Notes: generated from the sequence alone by a model not told the origin. A stretch of DNA of 64,000 nt from an uncultured Saprospiraceae bacterium (GCA_937981555.1 CALJOK010000013.1:124001-188000); one strand, 5' to 3'; counted from the stretch's first letter, positions 26,387 through 34,996 are shown. A program made the numbers and translations.

Positions 26387-26767
26387 CTCCTCTTCACTTC
26401 CCAACTGATTATCCTTCTCCAATCGCTCAAACAAATCAGAAACTCGATACATTTCATCTAAGGTTTCATCAATGTAAAAAGCAACATGTGGCATTCGCCG
26501 AACTTTTTTTCGAATCCGAGCAGCTAACCCAGCTTTTAGTCGACTAGTTTCTCTTTCCATCAGCAAAAGAACCGCTTGTTTGTTTTCAGTATTAAAAATG
26601 CTGAGGTAAATTTTTGCTAAACCAAAATCGGCAGTTACTTTCACTTGAGTTACCGTAACCATGATTTCATGTCCATAAATATAACCACCCAACTCTCGCA
26701 GCACCACGCTAAATTCTCGTCGAACCAATTCGCCCATTTGTTGCTGCCTTTTATTTTCTTTTTTCAT
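26384..26767 (-). CDS. rbfA: Ribosome-binding factor A
   Basis: A 127-residue KH-like protein needed for 16S rRNA 5'-end maturation. Family features are the start ENKRQQQMGELVRREFSVVL, VTVTQVKVTADFGLAKIYLSIF and the C-terminal IRKKVRRMPHVAFYIDETLDEMYRVSDLFE. The length is normal. The stop codon is the first base triplet of a palindromic repeat. Confidence 0.95.
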   Translation of the reverse strand: MKKENKRQQQMGELVRREFSVVLRELGGYIYGHEIMVTVTQVKVTADFGLAKIYLSIFNTENKQAVLLLMERETSRLKAGLAARIRKKVRRMPHVAFYIDETLDEMYRVSDLFERLEKDNQLGSEEE

Positions 26768-27122
26768 TATTTATCATATTTGAGTTTTATAACGAATTTT
26801 GTGTTTTAAGTCAGAGAAAAATAGAATTCAATATTTCCTTCGGTCATTTTTGAATTCGATTTTTCTCTGACCACAAAATTTGAGATAAAACATAAGTTTC
26901 TTTTTCAATAAAAAAACCTGCAATCGTGCAAGTTGTTTAGGTGAAAAAATTAATTTCCGCAAAGATATTGATAACCTAACAGGAAACCAATTTTGAAAGT
27001 TCGATAAACCTCTTTTTATTTGCAGACGTAAATCGGTTTTCCAAAACCAATTTGCAAGCAAAAGTGTTAGATTTTCCATAATAAATTAAAAATAGGCGAT
27101 TTTTGAAAAACGCCTTACCAGT
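26768..27122. other. Intergenic region between rbfA and recG, no convincing gene
   Basis: Divergent upstream region. An 83-codon minus-strand frame (26828-27079) exists but has the Leu/Phe/Lys-rich composition expected of AT-rich noise. No terminator or strong promoter element was seen. Confidence 0.5.
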
Positions 27123-29240
27123 ATGAGCAATCTTCGCAACACATTAGATAGTCCAATCGAATACCTCAAAGGGGTAGGTCCGGTGAAGGGTGATATGCTC
27201 AAAAAAGAATTGGGTATTCATACTTTTGGTGATTTGTTGCGACACTTTCCTTTTCGTTATGTGGACAAAACTAAGTTTCACAAGATCCGAGACATCAATA
27301 ATGAAAGCAATGCAGTGCAACTCAAAGGTGTCCTTCGACGCTTGGAAACGAAAGGTGATGGTCGAGCAAAAAGATTGGTCGGACGATTTCGAGATGATAC
27401 TGGAGTGATCGAATTGGTTTGGTTTAAGGGAGTTTATTTTTTGGAAAAAAACTTAGTGATAGGGAAGGAGTATGTTGTTTATGGAAAAGTAAATTCTTTT
27501 CGAGGACAGGTGAATATTCCGCATCCTGAGATTGAAGAGTTGAATGTAGAAACTGCTGACAAAGCCAGTTCCTTTGCACCCGTTTATCCAAGTACAGATA
27601 AATTAAATGCCAAAGGTCTGGATGCCAAAGGTCGTCGAAAATTGATGATGACTTTGATGGAAAAGATTGCTCCGGCAGATTTACCTGAAAATTTACCCGA
27701 CTATATTTTAGCGAAATTTAAATTCCCTCCACACTTCAAAGCGCTAGCCGATATTCATTTTCCAAAAAATCAAAGAGACCTTGATCGAGCAATAAGTCGA
27801 TTGAAATTTGAGGAGTTGTTTTTTTTACAATTAAGATTGTTGCAAATTCGGAGAAGACGAAAAGATGCCGTGCGTGGTCATGTCTTTGCAATAATTGGAG
27901 AATGCTTCAATCGGTTTTTTAATGAGAAACTTCCCTTTGAATTGACAGGGGCGCAAAAACGAGTCTTAAAAGAAATCAGAAAAGATTTAGGAGCTGGAGT
28001 ACAGATGAATCGCTTGTTGCAAGGTGATGTGGGAAGTGGGAAAACGATGGTTGGGTTGATGTCAATGTTGATGGCGATAGACAATGGATTCCAAGCTTGC
28101 CTGATGGCGCCAACTGAAATATTAGCTCGCCAACATGAAATTGGAATTACCGAATATGTCGAAGGTTTGGATATCAAAGTTGGTTTTCTTTCTGGAACGG
28201 TCAAAGGAAAAAAACGAGTAAAACTCCTTGAAGAGTTAGCGGCTGGTGAAATTGATATCTTGCTTGGAACACATGCACTTATTGAAGACCCTGTTGTTTT
28301 TAAAAATCTAGGTTTAGCCATTACAGATGAGCAACATCGATTTGGAGTAAAGCAACGAGCGAAGCTTTGGGCGAAAAGCCAACCTTGTCCACCGCATATT
28401 TTGGTGATGACGGCGACGCCAATTCCGAGGACTTTGGCGATGACTTTATATGGTGACTTGGATGTGTCGGTGATTGATGAATTGCCGCCAGGAAGGAAGT
28501 TAGTGACAACTGTTCATCGAACAGAAAATCATCGGATGCGAGTTTTTGGTTTTATGCGAGAGCAGATTCATTTGGGACGACAAGTGTATATGGTTTTTCC
28601 TTTAATTCAAGAATCGGAGAAGTTGGATTTAAAAAATTTGGAGGAAGGTTACGAAGTAGTTTCGAGAGAATTTCCCATTCCTAAATATCAAATCAGTATC
28701 GTTCATGGAAAAATGAAAGCGAAGGATAAGCAATTTGAAATGGAACGATTCGTCAAAGGGGAAACACAAATTATGATTGCCACCACGGTGATCGAGGTAG
28801 GTGTAAATGTACCGAATGCTACGGTGATGGTGATTGAAAATACGGAACGATTTGGATTGTCGCAATTGCATCAGTTGCGTGGTCGAGTCGGTCGAGGGGC
28901 GGATAAAAGTTATTGTATTTTGATGTCGAGTTTTAAGTTGACGACGGAAGGTCGCGAGCGAATTCAAACGATGGTGAATACGTCTAATGGTTTTGAAATA
29001 GCAGAGGCAGATTTGAGATTGCGTGGTCCTGGAAATATTGAAGGGACGCAGCAAAGTGGGATTTTAAATTTTAGAATTGCGGACTTGGCTAGAGATGGTC
29101 GTATATTGCAAACGGCGAGGGAAATTGCTGCTAGGATTTTGGATGATGATCCGCAATTTGAGCGACCGGAACATGCAAGGTTGAGATTGTTTTATGATCA
29201 GAATGCGAAGCAGTTTAGGGTGTGGAGTAGGATAAGTTAA
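27123..29240 (+). CDS. recG: ATP-dependent DNA helicase RecG
   Basis: A 705-residue SF2 helicase that remodels stalled forks and Holliday junctions. The N-terminal wedge/OB domain (about 1-200, beginning PIEYLKGVGPVKGDMLKKEL) is followed by Walker A LLQGDVGSGKTMV, motif II DEQHRFG, motif III TATPIPRTLAMT, motif V ATTVIEVGVNVPNA and motif VI QLRGRVGRG, plus the C-terminal TRG region. Full length and intact. A palindromic repeat begins at its stop codon. Confidence 0.97.
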   Translation: MSNLRNTLDSPIEYLKGVGPVKGDMLKKELGIHTFGDLLRHFPFRYVDKTKFHKIRDINNESNAVQLKGVLRRLETKGDGRAKRLVGRFRDDTGVIELVWFKGVYFLEKNLVIGKEYVVYGKVNSFRGQVNIPHPEIEELNVETADKASSFAPVYPSTDKLNAKGLDAKGRRKLMMTLMEKIAPADLPENLPDYILAKFKFPPHFKALADIHFPKNQRDLDRAISRLKFEELFFLQLRLLQIRRRRKDAVRGHVFAIIGECFNRFFNEKLPFELTGAQKRVLKEIRKDLGAGVQMNRLLQGDVGSGKTMVGLMSMLMAIDNGFQACLMAPTEILARQHEIGITEYVEGLDIKVGFLSGTVKGKKRVKLLEELAAGEIDILLGTHALIEDPVVFKNLGLAITDEQHRFGVKQRAKLWAKSQPCPPHILVMTATPIPRTLAMTLYGDLDVSVIDELPPGRKLVTTVHRTENHRMRVFGFMREQIHLGRQVYMVFPLIQESEKLDLKNLEEGYEVVSREFPIPKYQISIVHGKMKAKDKQFEMERFVKGETQIMIATTVIEVGVNVPNATVMVIENTERFGLSQLHQLRGRVGRGADKSYCILMSSFKLTTEGRERIQTMVNTSNGFEIAEADLRLRGPGNIEGTQQSGILNFRIADLARDGRILQTAREIAARILDDDPQFERPEHARLRLFYDQNAKQFRVWSRIS

Positions 29241-29262
29241 ACCCCCGCCCCCTAAAGGGGAG
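29238..29262 (+). repeat. Palindromic repeat element, copy R4 (at recG stop codon)
   Basis: Reads TAAACCCCCGCCCCC then TAAAGGGGAG beginning with the recG stop codon. It faces copy R7 at the end of the converging tolC gene, making an inverted pair around the terminator and the tetranucleotide repeat. Confidence 0.75.
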
Positions 29263-29329
29263 TTTTGGGTTTCCCTTCAAAAATATATTTTCTTTAATTG
29301 ATCTGACATTCTTCTTTTGAAGAAGATTG

Positions 29330-29365
29330 GGGAACTATTTTTTACAAATAGTTCCCTTGTTTTTA
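29330..29365 (+). terminator. recG terminator
   Basis: An 11-bp stem (GGGAACTATTT / AAATAGTTCCC) is followed by TTGTTTTTA. Confidence 0.75.
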
Positions 29366-29378
29366 TAAAGGCATTTCC

Positions 29379-29404
29379 ATAAATAAATAAATAAATAAAT
29401 AAAT
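29379..29404. repeat. Tetranucleotide microsatellite (ATAA)n, about 6.5 copies
   Basis: 26 bases of uninterrupted ATAA repeats lie between the converging ends of recG and the second tolC. Not in a coding frame or promoter, so no phase-variation role is apparent. Confidence 0.85.
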
Positions 29405-29442
29405 GAAAGAAAGTCGTTTCCCAATTGAAAGGAAAGTCAAAA

Positions 29443-29467
29443 TTCTCCTTTAGGGGTTGGGGATTTA
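29443..29467 (-). repeat. Palindromic repeat element, copy R7 (at second tolC stop codon)
   Basis: In transcript sense TAAATCCCCAACCCC then TAAAGGAGAA, beginning with the tolC stop codon. Confidence 0.7.
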
Positions 29468-31009
29468 AAATTGTGGTTGTTTCACCAACGTTTTCCCATT
29501 CTCAAAATCATACAGCGTCAAACTCCTCAACTGATAATACGAAGTCCAATAAGCCCTCAATGATCTCATATACGCAGCCAACGCTTCATTCTTTTCTCGG
29601 ATCGCAAGATTTAAATCAATCACTTCAATTTTTCCAATCAAATATCTTTTACGGGTGATGTCTTCTCTTTTTTCTGAAATTTCAAAAGCACGGAAAGCAA
29701 GGTTTACTTGATTTTTTATCATATCAAATTGTTGCACATTCAGTAAAACTTCTCTTTCAAAATTGATGCGCTCTTGTTCTACATCCATTGTGATAAATTC
29801 TCGATTTGCTTTCTCAATTTCTTGCCTAGCTTTCGCTTTTCCCCAATCCGCAATTGGAATATTTAACCTTATTGCAACTTCCTCTCGATCTAAAGGATTT
29901 TTATAAACTTCACTAAAAGAGGTACCCGTTTGCGAAAGTCCAATCAATCCAGTTACGCTTGCATTAATTCCAGCTTCACTTTTTGCTTGTGCCAAACGCA
30001 TTTCTGCTTCCATTAATCGACGAGTCAGTTCGACAGATTTACTTCGGTTTTTCTTAGCTTCTGCTAGCGCTTTAGTTGCGTCAACGGTAAAGTCAGGAAG
30101 ATCGTCAGGCGGTGATAATTTGAATTCTACTGCTTCTCGAATACCTAAATAATTTCGTAGTTGTTCTGTACTAGTTTGGTTTTGTAACAATGCATTTGCA
30201 AGTGCTGCTTCGGCATTTCGTACACTCAATTCTATTTGCAATAAATCCGTTTCTGCGATTCTACCTACGCTGTATCGACCTTGCGCCACACTATATAAAG
30301 TGTCTGCATTGGTTTTATCTAACTGACTACTTTCCAAATTAATTTGTGCAATGTAAACATCAAAAAATAATTCAGTAGTCACTCTCGCTATCGTTTCGGT
30401 TTCTTCTGCAAATCTTTTAGTTGCTTCATTGTAAATTAATGGTTGGATTTTTTTATTCCATTTCATATCATTAAATCCAAATAATGGTTGACTAAAACCA
30501 ACGAAAATTGGAGTCGCAAAATAATTGGAAGAACTAGGTAAATTATCAGATTTGAAATTGTATAAATAATCTAATCCTGTTCCCGCAAAAACTTGTCCTC
30601 CTGTTCTAGCGATAGTTTGACTCGCTCTAATATTGACAGAAGAATTTAAGTTAGTCGTTCTCAAAAATGTTCTGGTTCCATCAGGATTTAGAAATGCAAC
30701 AGGTGATCTTGATAAATCAGCAACAGTCGCATTCAAATCAATCTGAGGTTTGAAGTCCGCCAAAAAAGATTGGTAACTCCAATAGTCTGTAGCTAATCGA
30801 GTTTTCGCTAGCAATACATTTGGTGCATCACTTTGTGCCAAAACGATCACATCAGAAAGACTCAATTCTAGTTTCTTCGCTTGAGAGAAAACAATACAAT
30901 TACAAAAAAGGAGAAAACTAAAAACAATAAACCCTCTGGTCCCTAAAGGGGAGTTAGATTGTGGCGAATTTTTAGATTTTCGATTCAAATCAACATTTAT
31001 TTTATTCAT
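29465..31009 (-). CDS. TolC-family outer-membrane protein of the HlyD/FtsX-type export operon
   Basis: The start is set at ATG 31009; the longer frame begins only with TTG at 31030. The signal peptide has an unusually long polar N-region followed by GFIVFSFLLFCNCIVFSQA. Part of that region (NSPLGTRGF) is encoded by a palindromic repeat (copy R6). The mature part has two OEP repeats (ELSLSDVIVLAQSDAPNVLLAKTRL, RLNIPIADWGKAKARQEIEKANREF, KRYLIGKIEVIDLNLAIREKNEA). 514 residues, longer than the RND-operon TolC. Last gene of the three-gene operon. Confidence 0.92.
   Translation of the reverse strand: MNKINVDLNRKSKNSPQSNSPLGTRGFIVFSFLLFCNCIVFSQAKKLELSLSDVIVLAQSDAPNVLLAKTRLATDYWSYQSFLADFKPQIDLNATVADLSRSPVAFLNPDGTRTFLRTTNLNSSVNIRASQTIARTGGQVFAGTGLDYLYNFKSDNLPSSSNYFATPIFVGFSQPLFGFNDMKWNKKIQPLIYNEATKRFAEETETIARVTTELFFDVYIAQINLESSQLDKTNADTLYSVAQGRYSVGRIAETDLLQIELSVRNAEAALANALLQNQTSTEQLRNYLGIREAVEFKLSPPDDLPDFTVDATKALAEAKKNRSKSVELTRRLMEAEMRLAQAKSEAGINASVTGLIGLSQTGTSFSEVYKNPLDREEVAIRLNIPIADWGKAKARQEIEKANREFITMDVEQERINFEREVLLNVQQFDMIKNQVNLAFRAFEISEKREDITRKRYLIGKIEVIDLNLAIREKNEALAAYMRSLRAYWTSYYQLRSLTLYDFENGKTLVKQPQF
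30929..30955 (-). repeat. Palindromic repeat element, copy R6, inside tolC coding sequence
   Basis: In transcript sense AACTCCCCTTTAGGG..AGAGGGTTT, the reverse orientation of copy R5, translated as NSPLGTRGF within the signal peptide's N-region. It pairs with R5, which begins at the stop of the preceding permease gene. Confidence 0.75.
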
Positions 31010-31074
31010 AACAATAATAAATTCAATCAATTAAATGAGCTAGCTCAATCAGTTTAAAACAATGATAAATATTT

Positions 31075-31104
31075 CGTTCCCCTTCAGGGGACAGGGGCGT
31101 ACTA
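31075..31104 (-). repeat. Palindromic repeat element, copy R5 (at permease stop codon)
   Basis: In transcript sense TAGTACGCCCCTGTCCCC then TGAAGGGGAACGAA, starting with the TAG of the FtsX-type permease. It is the facing partner of R6 about 120 bases downstream. Confidence 0.75.
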
Positions 31105-32412
31105 ATCTGTTCGTAACGCCTTAATCGGATCTTGTCTCGCTGCTTTCTGTGCTGGAAAAATTCCGAAAATAATCCCCACAGAAACCGCCACTACAAAGGA
31201 CAACATCACCGCCCATAAAGGAATAATCGTCGGGATTCCATAATTCGCATCAATAAACCAAGCAGCACTCACACCTAAAATGACTCCAATTATTCCACCA
31301 ATCAAACTGATGAAAATCGCTTCAAATAAAAACTGATAAACGATATCATTTTGCTTTGCACCAAGCGAACGCCGCACACCAATTTCTTTAATTCGTTCCA
31401 TCACCGTCGCCAACATAATATTCATAATTCCAATTCCACCGACCAACAATGAGATGCCCGCAATAAATGCCAAGACATTATTCCAAGTATCTTGACTGTC
31501 TTGTTGCGCCTCTAATTCTTTTTCAGGAACTCGAATTTCGTAGTCGACAATCTTATGTCTTCGCTTTAAAATTTTCCCAACTAAATCTCGTGTTGCTAAA
31601 ATTTTATCAGAATCAGTTACTCTCAAAGTCACCTTGTCGAGTTGGTGGTAATTTTCATCTTTGTTGTCGCCGTCATCCCAATCGCCTCGTTTGATATCGC
31701 TTCGAGTGACGAGTGCTCTATTTTTAAATCGCAACAAAGCAGTCGAAATTGGAATGTATACATCTGAATTATAATCTCGAATTCCTAAACTTTCCAAGTT
31801 CTCTTTCGAGGCATTTCGACGTTCCAAAACTCCGATAATTTTTAACCAAGTGTTTCCACATTTGATTTTTTGACCAATTGGATTTTCATCACTAAAGAAT
31901 TTTTTCTGAATACTTTTTCCAATAATGCAAACCGGTTTCCCTTGTTCGATATGTTGCTCATGAAAGAAAAGCCCTGCGGATAAACTTAAATTATTGAGTT
32001 CGAAAAATGCATTGGTTACTCCAATCGCTTTGGCTTTTTCTAATTTAGCAGATTGAATGATGGTCGTTTTTATTTCCATTTCAGGACTAACTTTATCGAC
32101 CGTCGGTAAGATTTTCAGCATAGCTTTTAAGTCCTCCATTGTCAATCCTGGAGACCATGGAACTTTTTCTTCTTGGTTGCCAGCTTGAGCATTTTCTTCG
32201 GGTGAAGGAATGATGGAAGTCACTACAATATTATTAGTACCAATCAATTTCATTTGTTCCAAAATGGATTGCTTGGCACCTGTTCCAATCGCCAACATGG
32301 TAATCACGGCAGCTACTCCAAAGATGATTCCGAGGGCGGTCAAAAAAGCACGAAGTTGATTGGAAAAAACGCCTTCCAAGGCGAGGTAAAAATTAAATAG
32401 AATTCGTTGCAC
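31102..32412 (-). CDS. MacB/FtsX-type ABC transporter permease (no ATPase domain)
   Basis: A 436-residue permease with the MacB core: an N-terminal helix (ALGIIFGVAAVITMLAIGTGAKQSI), a periplasmic MacB_PCD domain (about 50-290), and three C-terminal helices with GGIGIMNIMLATVMERIKEIGVRRSLGAKQNDI and IFGIFPAQKAARQDPIKALRTD. Full-length MacB has an N-terminal ATPase, which is absent here. It should pair with a separate LolD-like ATPase, but none is encoded in this operon. These machines move periplasmic substrates through TolC by mechanotransmission. Confidence 0.93.
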   Translation of the reverse strand: MQRILFNFYLALEGVFSNQLRAFLTALGIIFGVAAVITMLAIGTGAKQSILEQMKLIGTNNIVVTSIIPSPEENAQAGNQEEKVPWSPGLTMEDLKAMLKILPTVDKVSPEMEIKTTIIQSAKLEKAKAIGVTNAFFELNNLSLSAGLFFHEQHIEQGKPVCIIGKSIQKKFFSDENPIGQKIKCGNTWLKIIGVLERRNASKENLESLGIRDYNSDVYIPISTALLRFKNRALVTRSDIKRGDWDDGDNKDENYHQLDKVTLRVTDSDKILATRDLVGKILKRRHKIVDYEIRVPEKELEAQQDSQDTWNNVLAFIAGISLLVGGIGIMNIMLATVMERIKEIGVRRSLGAKQNDIVYQFLFEAIFISLIGGIIGVILGVSAAWFIDANYGIPTIIPLWAVMLSFVVAVSVGIIFGIFPAQKAARQDPIKALRTD

Positions 32413-32450
32413 GATGATAGATTTAGAGGATTGAAAAATGAGGATTCATG

Positions 32451-32493
32451 ATTATGGATTTCGATGACCGTGGGTAAATCCTGAATCCATAAT
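32451..32493. repeat. Intra-operon inverted repeat
   Basis: ATTATGGATT / AATCCATAAT arms with a 23-base loop lie between the HlyD-like and permease genes. Overlapping GGATTC-type direct repeats are present. Resembles the other palindromic spacers of this window. Confidence 0.55.
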
Positions 32494-32509
32494 ACTACAT
32501 CACCATCAT

Positions 32510-33901
32510 TTAATTAATGATAATCATTCCACCGCCACCACCGCCTGAATCGCTCGAAATATTTTCATCCTTCATGTTTTTTAATTTCTCTTGCATCGCA
32601 GCTTTTCGTTTTTCACGTTCTGCAATTTGTTTTTGCTTGATCTTCTTTTTTATACCTTCATCAACAGGGTAAAATTTTAAATCTTGCGCATTGTCAGGAA
32701 TCGACAACCAATAAGTATCGCCTTCGGTCAAACCATGATCGATCACAATTTCATCGTTATTTGAAACTCCAGTAATCACTTCTTGCTTATACACTCTTCC
32801 ATCTTTTTCCAGATAAACAAAAGACAAACTGTCGCTGTGTAACGCCTCCAAAGGAATGGAAAGTACATTGTTATAAATGTCAGTTACGATTTCATTGGAA
32901 GTCGTCATGGCAGGTCGAAGGATAGAATCCATCTCATTTACTTGCACCGTCACCTCAAAAACTTTAGCATCATAATTCCGCAATTGCTCACCTATATTTG
33001 CTACTTCAAGAACTGAACCGGTGTACTCGTTATCCGGAAATGCATCCACTTTCAATTTTACTTCTTGTCCTTTTTTAACTCGACTAATATCTACCTCATT
33101 GACAAAAGTCTTAGAAACCATATCAGTCAAATCAGGTAATTCTGCCACAATCGGATTCCATACACTCACCTGCGAACCAGTAGCCACTTTTCCATTCCAA
33201 CTTCGATGATAAATGACCATTCCATTTTTAGGAGCTTTGATGGTTAGTTCGTCACCGAGTTTTGCGTAACGATCTCTTTTGGAATTATTTTGTTTGAGGG
33301 AAGCATTGATTTCAGAAATTTGGGCTTCTGATTTTTCTTTAGTCAATTCATATTTACTCAATAATTGATTGTAATCTCTAGCAGTCCTTTCCAAATCGAT
33401 TTGTACTTTTTGGATGACCATCGGAGCTTCATATTTACTTTGCTCGACTTCGAGTTCTTTTTCTTTTTTGGAAAAATTAAGATTGATGAGTTGATCTCGA
33501 ATACCTCTTAATTCTATGGCTGTATCAATTTCAGTTTGAGCGAGTTGCGTTTCGATTTTCTCAATTTCAGTTTGGATATCTTTTAGTTTAGTATCCAATT
33601 CTGACCGATCGAGTTTGGCTACATAATCACCTTCTTTGACAATCGTCCCTTCGGCTACCATGTCAGAAATAGTTAATTGGTAAATATTCGCTTGACGTAA
33701 ACCTTGAGGGCCACGAATTTTTTCGGAACGCTTGGCTTTTAATTCACCGGTTGCAGTTGCTTTAACGGTGAAGTCAGCTAACTCTAAGGTTTTTTTGATT
33801 ACATTAGATTGCTCGGCTGTTGCATCTTTTTTAGTAAAAAAATAAGCACCTGCAAGTAGTGCAATAATGGCAATGGGAATAAGGATTTTAGGGGAAGACA
33901 T
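32510..33901 (-). CDS. HlyD/MacA-type periplasmic adaptor
   Basis: Begins with an uncleaved-looking membrane anchor (PIAIIALLAGAYFF) and has the adaptor order: lipoyl half (MVAEGTIVKEGDYVAKLD), a long coiled-coil hairpin (about 100-215), second lipoyl half (LTIKAPKNGMVIYHRSWNGKVATGS), and a beta-barrel with a membrane-proximal domain. 463 residues. The tail is odd: a Lys/Glu-rich helix (about 415-445) followed by SSDSGGGGGGMIIIN. First gene of the HlyD-permease-TolC operon. Three phased 11-bp repeats lie about 100 bases upstream. Confidence 0.9.
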   Translation of the reverse strand: MSSPKILIPIAIIALLAGAYFFTKKDATAEQSNVIKKTLELADFTVKATATGELKAKRSEKIRGPQGLRQANIYQLTISDMVAEGTIVKEGDYVAKLDRSELDTKLKDIQTEIEKIETQLAQTEIDTAIELRGIRDQLINLNFSKKEKELEVEQSKYEAPMVIQKVQIDLERTARDYNQLLSKYELTKEKSEAQISEINASLKQNNSKRDRYAKLGDELTIKAPKNGMVIYHRSWNGKVATGSQVSVWNPIVAELPDLTDMVSKTFVNEVDISRVKKGQEVKLKVDAFPDNEYTGSVLEVANIGEQLRNYDAKVFEVTVQVNEMDSILRPAMTTSNEIVTDIYNNVLSIPLEALHSDSLSFVYLEKDGRVYKQEVITGVSNNDEIVIDHGLTEGDTYWLSIPDNAQDLKFYPVDEGIKKKIKQKQIAEREKRKAAMQEKLKNMKDENISSDSGGGGGGMIIIN

Positions 33902-34003
33902 ATTTAGATTGTTTTAGTCTGTATATTTCGTTTTTAAAAAATAGTTACACATCAATTCGATGGTAAAATAGAAAAAGTATAGTTAGCTTTTTAATTTTAA
34001 CTG

Positions 34004-34036
34004 TGTTTAACACTCGGTTAACACCTGTTTAACAAG
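34004..34036. repeat. Three 11-bp direct repeats (TTAACA core)
   Basis: TGTTTAACACT, CGGTTAACACC and TGTTTAACAAG follow each other without gaps, one helical turn apart. They lie 103-135 bases upstream of the HlyD-like start. The layout suggests cooperative binding of a regulator. The rest of 33902-34137 shows no gene. Confidence 0.55.
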
Positions 34037-34137
34037 TATGATAACGATGAATCTCTAATTGGTAACATCTCCAATATTTTCTTTAACTGAAAATGGAAAA
34101 GAATGGCATTAGATGTACTTTTATATAGACATCTTTT

Positions 34138-34258
34138 GTTACTATTCAGCATGGATATAGTACAGGCGAATTCATTCGCCCATCACTATTAGTTTAAGCT
34201 ATAGGATTCATTAGGCGAATAAATTCGCCCGTACTTTTCTCTCATGCTGAATAGTTAC
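34138..34258. repeat. 121-bp nested inverted-repeat element
   Basis: Outer arms GTTACTATTCAGCATG / CATGCTGAATAGTTAC (one mismatch) enclose inner arms GTACAGGCGAATTCATTCGCC and GGCGAATAAATTCGCCCGTAC, each itself nearly palindromic (GGCGAATnnATTCGCC), with a 32-base centre. No coding capacity. It looks like a complete REP/BIME-like or miniature mobile unit. Confidence 0.7.
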
Positions 34259-34306
34259 CATCCTTTTTTTGAAGAAACTGCTTTCTATGTTATAAAACAA
34301 ATAACC

Positions 34307-34996
34307 ATGATTTCACCAAAAGAATATTTACAAAAAGTAATTGCATTCTTCCAAGAAAATGGTAATCCTGAGATTGCAGAAGGACAAATGAATTACATGC
34401 GAAATAAGTTTGAATTTTATGGAGTGAAAGCTCCAGGTTGGGTAAAGTTCTCGAAGGAGATCATGAAGTCAGAAGGTGTTTTTCAAAATAAAAAATTAAA
34501 AAAATTTGTTCGTTTATGCCTGAATGAGGAACATCGCGAGATTCATTATTTTGGAATTCAGATGGTTGAAAAAGCAACTAAAAAAGAAGCGGAAGATTTT
34601 ATCGAATTTTTAGAAGAACTAATTTTGACACATAGTTGGTGGGATTCGGTGGATTGGATTTCGAAAATGGTGGGTTGGCATTTTATGCGATTTCCACATC
34701 AAATTTCTGCTGTTACAGAACGATGGATTTCAGCTGATAATATTTGGTTGCAACGCATGGCGATCATTTTTCAACGATATAAAAATTATCCAACGGATGA
34801 AAAAATGTTATTCGACTATATTTTAAGAGCGAAAAATTCGGATGAGTTCTTTATTCAAAAAGGGATAGGTTGGGCTTTGCGTGACTACTCGAAAGAAAAC
34901 CCAGAAGCGGTAATTGATTTTATAAAAAATAATGAATTGAAGCCGTTGTCGAAACGGGAAGGGTTGAAGTGGTTGAAGAAAAATGGGGTTTTGTAA
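34307..34996 (+). CDS. DNA alkylation repair enzyme, AlkD-like HEAT-repeat glycosylase
   Basis: ATG 34307 is chosen because the alternative start (34244) lies inside the palindromic element. The 229-residue protein has the AlkD pattern: FYGVKAPGW near the N-terminus, LTHSWWDSVDWISKMVG with the catalytic Trp/Asp residues, MAIIFQRYK and FIQKGIGWALRDYSKENP with a DNA-contacting Arg. It excises N3- and N7-alkylated purines. Monocistronic, ended by a bidirectional terminator. Confidence 0.92.
   Translation: MISPKEYLQKVIAFFQENGNPEIAEGQMNYMRNKFEFYGVKAPGWVKFSKEIMKSEGVFQNKKLKKFVRLCLNEEHREIHYFGIQMVEKATKKEAEDFIEFLEELILTHSWWDSVDWISKMVGWHFMRFPHQISAVTERWISADNIWLQRMAIIFQRYKNYPTDEKMLFDYILRAKNSDEFFIQKGIGWALRDYSKENPEAVIDFIKNNELKPLSKREGLKWLKKNGVL

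Noticed and set aside
26828-27079. 83-codon minus-strand frame between rbfA and recG
   Set aside because: Composition (Leu/Phe/Lys/Trp-rich) is typical of AT-rich noise, there is no motif, and it would occupy the recG upstream region.
29379-29404. Phase-variable switch
   Set aside because: The microsatellite is neither in a coding frame nor between promoter and start of any gene.
17384-31104. CRISPR array
   Set aside because: The repeated palindromes are dispersed, face each other and lack regular spacers; no cas genes are present.
34244-34306. Upstream start for the AlkD-like gene
   Set aside because: The extension is encoded by one arm of the palindromic element; ATG 34307 gives a normal family N-terminus.
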